Shown here: piece after piece, positions 60,180-64,000 of the stretch
Layout: each line of letters starts with the position of its first letter
How positions within the stretch are numbered: position 1 is the first letter of the stretch
Made by a program: the position numbers and the translations under genes
The notes under the pieces: generated by a model
Database searches by the model: none
What the model saw: the letters and a program-made list of their open reading frames with translations, nothing else
Told to the model about the DNA's origin: nothing
Assembly (NCBI RefSeq): GCF_014207135.1
Contig: NZ_JACHCC010000005.1
Span: forward strand, 1 to 64,000
Source: Pedobacter cryoconitis
GTDB taxonomy: Bacteria > Bacteroidota > Bacteroidia > Sphingobacteriales > Sphingobacteriaceae
Direction: 5' to 3'
Length of the DNA stretch: 64,000 nt

Positions 60180-62045
60180 CTACCTAATTCCCTGCGTTAG
60201 CGGCAGCTCAACATAAAACGTTGTACCCTTGCCCTGATTGCTGACAAACCATATTTTTCCATCATGAGCCTCTACTATTTGCCTCGAAATCGCCAGTCCC
60301 AAGCCGAAAGCCTGCTCCCCTGCGGTACCTTGTCGTTTTGCCTTGGTAAACATCTCAAAGATTTGATCTTGCAGATCTGCAGGTATACCTATCCCTTCGT
60401 CTTTAATTGAAATGATAACACTTTCCGCAGAAAGCTCCATATTCACTTCAATTTCCGTAGCTTCAGGACTAAATTTAATGGCATTACCGATAAGGTTACT
60501 GATTACCCTCCACAACTTCTCCCTGCTCGCTGCTATGATTAATGGTTTGGTCTGTAACTTGATATTTTGCTTTTTCAGCTCTGCCTTGTTCATCGATAAC
60601 GAAACGCAATAGCGCAGCATTTCATCTATCTGTATAGGATCGTTCTTTATATCGCCAGTACCGTGGTTAACCTGTAAAAGGTCGCTCACAAGTTCCAGTG
60701 AATGCCCCACAGAGGTTTTAATCATTTCCAGCATCTGACGGTCGTCATTGCCGTAGCTACTATTACTCAGCAACAAATCCGCCAACGAATGCACACTACC
60801 TAATGGATTGCGCAAGTCATGTGCTACAATCTGCATCATCCGGGTATTGTCAGCATGACTTTGCTCTAATGCGCCAAATGCCAGTTTCAACTGGGCATTC
60901 TGCATAGTCATTCTTTTGTTAAGTAATTTGCTCTTATTCAAATTCTGCCGGATGGACAGGATTACTGCTGTAGTCAGGACGCAGATTACAACGAACAGAA
61001 TAATGAGCGCCGTCTGGTAATTTGATTTGGTTGTTAACGCGCTTAACTGTTGCTCTTTTATGGCATAGTCCAAATAATCGACACCTGACTTATTGTTCAG
61101 TTGTTCATGTTCATCACTGAATTTCACCAGCTGGAGGCTATACATATTTGCATTTTTCATATCGCCAAGCTGGGTATACAGTTCAAATAATCTCCGTGAC
61201 ATGGTTATGCTGGAAATAAGATAGCCATTCCTCCCCGCAATTTCCAGTCCCTGTTTGTAGCTCGCAATTGCGGCTGCGGGATCTGTTTTGGCAAGCTGAT
61301 CGGCTAAGCCGGCCAGCATGTCCATAGTTACATAGTAAAGCTTTTTACTAAGTGCAGAATCGATAGTTTTTTTTAAGAGTGTTATACCCTCATTGTAATG
61401 TTGGTTCGACAAAAGATCGTTTGCTACCAATTGATCGAGTGCTAAAAGGGTGCGTTCATCGCGGTACTTTGTAGCGATTTTCCTGGCTTTATCTATATAA
61501 ATAGTGACAGAATCATGGCGGATAAGGGAAGGATATTGTAAGAGGTAATTGTAAATAGCAAGCGACATAATTGAATCTTTTTTCAATTTCTCACCCAGAC
61601 TAAATGCATGCTGATATTGCGCCAGCGCCCGTTTATCTTTACCGCTTTCCTGATAAACCATTGCCATATTCATCAGTGTTTGTACACGATTTGATGTATC
61701 TTTAAGTTCTGTGTACAAATGGTAGGCCTCATTGTAATAGCGTAATGCCAATTGCAAATTGCCTTTAAGATCAAAGAATACGCCCAGATTATTCAAGGCA
61801 TCTGCCTTCCCCTTGCTGTAGTTGATGCGGTTAGCAATCCCTCTTGCACGTACAGTATAAAAAAATGTACTGTCAAGATTTTTCTCATAAAGTAACATTG
61901 CCATTCTGTTGAGCGCATCTGTATAACGCAAACTATCAGTTATATGAGGAAGAGATGATTGTAGCTGATTAAGTTCAGAGGATTGACCATAGCATACTAT
62001 TTGTATCAAGGCCATAGCCAAAATTGATAGTAGTACTTTTCTCAT
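60180..62045 (-). CDS. Sensor histidine kinase with periplasmic TPR domain
   Basis: A 621-residue kinase. Starting at 62045 (MRKVLLSILAMALIQIV) gives a signal peptide. The extracytoplasmic part (about 25-335) consists of TPR-like repeats (ALNNLGVFFDLKGNLQLALRYY, MNMAMVYQESGKDKRALAQYQHA). One transmembrane helix (about 345-367, ALIILFVVICVLTTAVILSI) precedes the kinase: QIVAHDLRNPLGSVHSL (phospho-His), RVISNLIGNAIKFS (N box), IKDEGIGIPADLQ (G1) and FGLGLAISRQIVEAH (G2). No response regulator lies nearby, so it is an orphan. It is bracketed by repeats R2 and R3. Confidence 0.94.
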   Translation of the reverse strand: MRKVLLSILAMALIQIVCYGQSSELNQLQSSLPHITDSLRYTDALNRMAMLLYEKNLDSTFFYTVRARGIANRINYSKGKADALNNLGVFFDLKGNLQLALRYYNEAYHLYTELKDTSNRVQTLMNMAMVYQESGKDKRALAQYQHAFSLGEKLKKDSIMSLAIYNYLLQYPSLIRHDSVTIYIDKARKIATKYRDERTLLALDQLVANDLLSNQHYNEGITLLKKTIDSALSKKLYYVTMDMLAGLADQLAKTDPAAAIASYKQGLEIAGRNGYLISSITMSRRLFELYTQLGDMKNANMYSLQLVKFSDEHEQLNNKSGVDYLDYAIKEQQLSALTTKSNYQTALIILFVVICVLTTAVILSIRQNLNKSKLLNKRMTMQNAQLKLAFGALEQSHADNTRMMQIVAHDLRNPLGSVHSLADLLLSNSSYGNDDRQMLEMIKTSVGHSLELVSDLLQVNHGTGDIKNDPIQIDEMLRYCVSLSMNKAELKKQNIKLQTKPLIIAASREKLWRVISNLIGNAIKFSPEATEIEVNMELSAESVIISIKDEGIGIPADLQDQIFEMFTKAKRQGTAGEQAFGLGLAISRQIVEAHDGKIWFVSNQGKGTTFYVELPLTQGIR

Positions 62046-62171
62046 AAGCCGTAACTTTAAGCATGCAGGTTCTGTAATAATAATTAAAAAACACCAGAAT
62101 TGTATCAATTTCTGCCAGTACTATCAGCTGTTGATGTCAGCAATTGACGGATTTATTAACCGAAAAAAACC

Positions 62172-62300
62172 AAGTGGGCCCGAATCATAAAACAGCCTTT
62201 ATACTAAAATTAAGGCATATAAAATTTCCCGTTTAAACAAAACCCTCTTTACGGACTATAAAGAGGGTTTGTGGGCTCAACTGGGTGCATCTCGAACCAT
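62172..62300 (-). repeat. Mosaic 3'-end repeat R3 (two hairpins)
   Basis: In the sense of the VOC gene: GGTTCGAGATGCACCCAG, then the terminator stem (62240-62270) with a 5-base loop, about 21 bases of spacer, a second hairpin (GCCTTAA/TAAAGGC) and GATTCGGGCCCACTTGG. The same modules occur in R1 in the same order. It follows the VOC gene stop by about 30 bases. Confidence 0.75.
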
Positions 62301-62331
62301 TTTTTTTGCCTGAATTATTAAATACTTCCTG

Positions 62332-62733
62332 CTAAACGCTTAGTATCCACCTCACATCAAAATCATCAGTTAATTCAATTAGTTTTTGGTCATCATCATT
62401 ATTTACAGAAAAACTCCTTTTATCAGATCCCATTTTTTTGATTAGCTCTTTCCTTTCATTGGTGTTTTTACAGTAAAAAAAAATAGAAATATAATTCCCT
62501 AATTTTCGTCCTTCGTTATGTACCAGGTCCGAACCATGAATAATTATCCTATCAGAAACCAATGATCCGCTAACAACAGGCATTTCAATGTAACCAGATA
62601 GTTTTTTTTCAAAAGTTTCAATTTGCAATAGTCCTCCAAAACAACTTTGATAGAAACTGAGCGCTTTTTTACAATTCCCAGAAAACGTTATGAAGACCGC
62701 ACTTCTAAATTTATCATGGTTACACTCAATCAT
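62332..62733 (-). CDS. VOC-family protein, PhnB-like glyoxalase/dioxygenase fold
   Basis: A 133-residue protein of the vicinal-oxygen-chelate fold: FITFSGNCKKALSFYQSCFGG (about 13-33, the PhnB-type start), GSLVSDRIIIHGSDLVHN and a C-terminal strand ELTDDFDVRWIL. Metal ligands of enzymes in this family are not clearly conserved. It starts 11 bases after the DoxX-like gene stop on the same strand, so both are co-transcribed. Function unknown. Confidence 0.88.
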   Translation of the reverse strand: MIECNHDKFRSAVFITFSGNCKKALSFYQSCFGGLLQIETFEKKLSGYIEMPVVSGSLVSDRIIIHGSDLVHNEGRKLGNYISIFFYCKNTNERKELIKKMGSDKRSFSVNNDDDQKLIELTDDFDVRWILSV

Positions 62734-62744
62734 AGTTTCATAAA

Positions 62745-63116
62745 TTAAGCAGCAGAAATTTTATCTCTATAGACATAAGAAACGGCAAGTACACCAAGTA
62801 CTACGAGTGGCAGTAGCATAAACCAAATATTTTTATCTACACAGGCATGACTGATGAAAGCAAAGATTAAATTAAATGTAAGACCTGCATAGGCCCATTC
62901 TCTTAACTTAGCCGGTGTTTTAGAATAAGAAATAGCAAAAATGCCGAGTACTTTACAGATGATAAGTGTATAGGCAAAATAATCTGGATAGCCCAGTGGC
63001 TTCGTGCCTGCATTCACATACCCGGGTGCAAATAGCATAGTAGCCAGCGGCATTATGCCCTCCCAAAGTATTATGATACCAGTTGCCAGCCAAAAAATTA
63101 TTTTATTCTTTTTCAT
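62745..63116 (-). CDS. DoxX-like family membrane protein
   Basis: A 123-residue inner-membrane protein with four helices (IIFWLATGIIILWEGIMPLAT at about 5-25; FAYTLIICKVLGIFAISYSK at about 47-66; YAGLTFNLIFAFISHACV at about 76-93; IWFMLLPLVVLGVLAVSYVY at about 97-116). This arrangement and the segment GYPDYFAYTLIICKVLG are typical of the DoxX-like family. Between SRPBCC and VOC genes on the same strand, gaps 79 and 11 bases. Confidence 0.9.
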   Translation of the reverse strand: MKKNKIIFWLATGIIILWEGIMPLATMLFAPGYVNAGTKPLGYPDYFAYTLIICKVLGIFAISYSKTPAKLREWAYAGLTFNLIFAFISHACVDKNIWFMLLPLVVLGVLAVSYVYRDKISAA

Positions 63117-63195
63117 TGGAATATAATTGTTTTTTTCGTGGTGTTTAAGATTTTAACGGTGATGAAGCCATCATGTTAAAATAATTAGTGTTGGA

Positions 63196-63618
63196 TTAAT
63201 TCGTTGATTCAACATATTTCACAAAATTGTTCAGGATAGCTTGCCATCCTTGCTTCTGAAATTCAGGGTCATTTTCTGTTTCAGCATCAAATGTGGTTGT
63301 TATAGTGGTTTTGCCATCTTCTTCCGCAAACAAAGTAACGACCTTTCTTTCGTCACCCAGAGTATACGCAATTTCCTTATGTAATTCGACTTCGTCATAA
63401 ATACCCTCAAAGTCAAAACCGAAGCTACCGTCTTTGGCTTCCATTCTATGCTTAAATTTACCTCCAACAGTCAGATTATTTTCACTGCTCGGGGTATGCC
63501 AGCTTGAGTCTGGAGTATTCCATTGGATAATGTCGTCTGGAGTATTCCACGCTTCCCAAACTTTCGCTACAGGAACATTTGCTGTTGCTCCTACAGTAAT
63601 TCTTGTTTCTTGTGCCAT
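63196..63618 (-). CDS. SRPBCC (AHSA1/START-like) family protein
   Basis: A 140-residue protein with the START-like beta-grasp fold: VPVAKVWEAWNTPDDIIQWNTP (about 16-37), GGKFKHRMEAKDGSFGFDFEGIYDEV and the C-terminal helix DPEFQKQGWQAILNNFVKYVE. Members bind hydrophobic ligands or act as chaperone co-factors or cyclases. It has an exact promoter (63650-63657) and diverges from the GlxA-like gene at the window end. Confidence 0.92.
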   Translation of the reverse strand: MAQETRITVGATANVPVAKVWEAWNTPDDIIQWNTPDSSWHTPSSENNLTVGGKFKHRMEAKDGSFGFDFEGIYDEVELHKEIAYTLGDERKVVTLFAEEDGKTTITTTFDAETENDPEFQKQGWQAILNNFVKYVESTN

Positions 63619-63649
63619 AATTATTTTTTGTTTGTTAAATTTTACTATT

Positions 63650-63657
63650 CAAAGATA
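63650..63657 (-). promoter_or_regulatory. SRPBCC gene promoter -7 element
   Basis: Minus-strand TATCTTTG is an exact match, 31 bases before the ATG at 63618. Confidence 0.6.
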
Positions 63658-63680
63658 CATCGGCTCATCAAACCAGGCCT

Positions 63681-63729
63681 ATTGTGAAAATGACAATCTT
63701 CAGGGTGAATTGTGACAAAACTATTTTTG
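63681..63729. promoter_or_regulatory. Divergent SRPBCC/GlxA control region
   Basis: ATTGT (63681-63685) and ACAAT (63693-63697) form an inverted repeat; a related half-site pair TTGTGACAAA follows at 63710-63719. TATTTTTG at 63722-63729 is an exact -7 element for the GlxA-like gene. The repeats lie between the two promoters. Confidence 0.45.
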
Positions 63730-63757
63730 TAGCTTAGTAGCTTAATGGATAACTAAT

Positions 63758-64000
63758 ATGCGAATTTCAGTCTTTGTACCTGAGTATGGGGTAATTGAAG
63801 CCGTTACTCCCCCCTATAGAAGCTTCCATACTGCCAATGAGTTTTTAATCACGTTCGGTAAAAAACCAATTTTTGAGGTAGAATATGTAGGCTTAAACGA
63901 GCATGTGCCGGCGAACAATGGTGAGTACATTATTAAAACCGATAGGTTGCTCAAAGATGTTACTGAAACAGACTTGCTGATTATCCCCCCTACATTTGGC
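63758..64000 (+). CDS. 5' part of a GlxA/DJ-1-PfpI-type regulator, cut by the window end
   Basis: An ATG at 63758 opens a frame that runs to the window edge (81 codons): MRISVFVPEYGVIEAVTPPY, then ANEFLITFGKKPIFEVEYVGL, then TDLLIIPPTFG. This is the DJ-1/PfpI-like N-terminal domain of GlxA-type AraC regulators; the C-terminal helix-turn-helix lies beyond the window. It diverges from the SRPBCC gene. A plain DJ-1 protein without DNA-binding domain cannot be excluded. Confidence 0.75.
   Translation, partial: MRISVFVPEYGVIEAVTPPYRSFHTANEFLITFGKKPIFEVEYVGLNEHVPANNGEYIIKTDRLLKDVTETDLLIIPPTFG

Overview
The window looks like chromosome of a Sphingobacteriaceae-type Bacteroidota (Pedobacter or a close relative). 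The reasons are a SusC/SusD pair, lipoproteins with short Bacteroidota signal peptides (often ending in AQ), an AT-rich composition, and many promoters whose -7 element fits TAnnTTTG, the Bacteroidota consensus. I see no rRNA, tRNA, CRISPR array, transposase or phage structural block. Family calls rest on motifs read by eye; no search was run.

Layout. 0-8.3 kb: amino-acid permease, susD and susC (minus strand), then a secreted serine hydrolase. 8.3-11.3 kb: alpha/beta hydrolase, LLM flavin oxidoreductase, small unknown protein and a TetR regulator with two matching operators. 11.3-21.2 kb: membrane protein, EamA exporter, methionine aminopeptidase, AraC/NmrA divergent pair, PNGase F-like enzyme, FAD monooxygenase, secreted M28 peptidase and DUF2911 protein. 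21.5-32.5 kb: AraC regulator, outer-membrane receptor, SnoaL-like protein, HxlR/NAD(P)H oxidoreductase pair, GH79-like lipoprotein, and AraC-linked hydrolase and SDR genes. 32.6-42.3 kb: secreted repeat protein, siderophore-interacting-like reductase, GNATs, SnoaL/HxlR divergent pair, class C serine hydrolase, an argininosuccinate lyase homologue with an export signal, and a monooxygenase/AraC divergent pair. 42.3-52.4 kb: LytS/LytTR-type two-component system facing a DUF6268 outer-membrane protein across a phased operator array, SDR/AraC genes, M1 peptidase, a Crp/Fnr pseudogene and a second interrupted gene. 52.6-55.4 kb: a compact nuclease island (PUA/EVE-like HNH, second HNH, PLD-like nuclease). 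55.7-64 kb: divergent YidD, PobA-like hydroxylase with AraC, crotonase/HxlR pair, TPR histidine kinase, VOC/DoxX/SRPBCC genes and the start of a GlxA-type gene.

How it works together. Much of the window is small regulator-plus-enzyme modules: eight AraC, three HxlR, one TetR and one LytTR regulator sit beside SDRs, flavin oxidoreductases, monooxygenases and hydrolases, most likely for sensing and modifying small molecules. The strongest new-looking signals are: (1) five copies of a 10-bp element at exact 21-bp spacing between the LytTR system and the DUF6268 gene, placed symmetrically to two promoters; (2) the three-gene nuclease island next to decayed genes; (3) a mosaic 3'-end repeat behind three minus-strand genes in 3.7 kb; (4) the exported argininosuccinate lyase homologue; and (5) the paired TetR operators.
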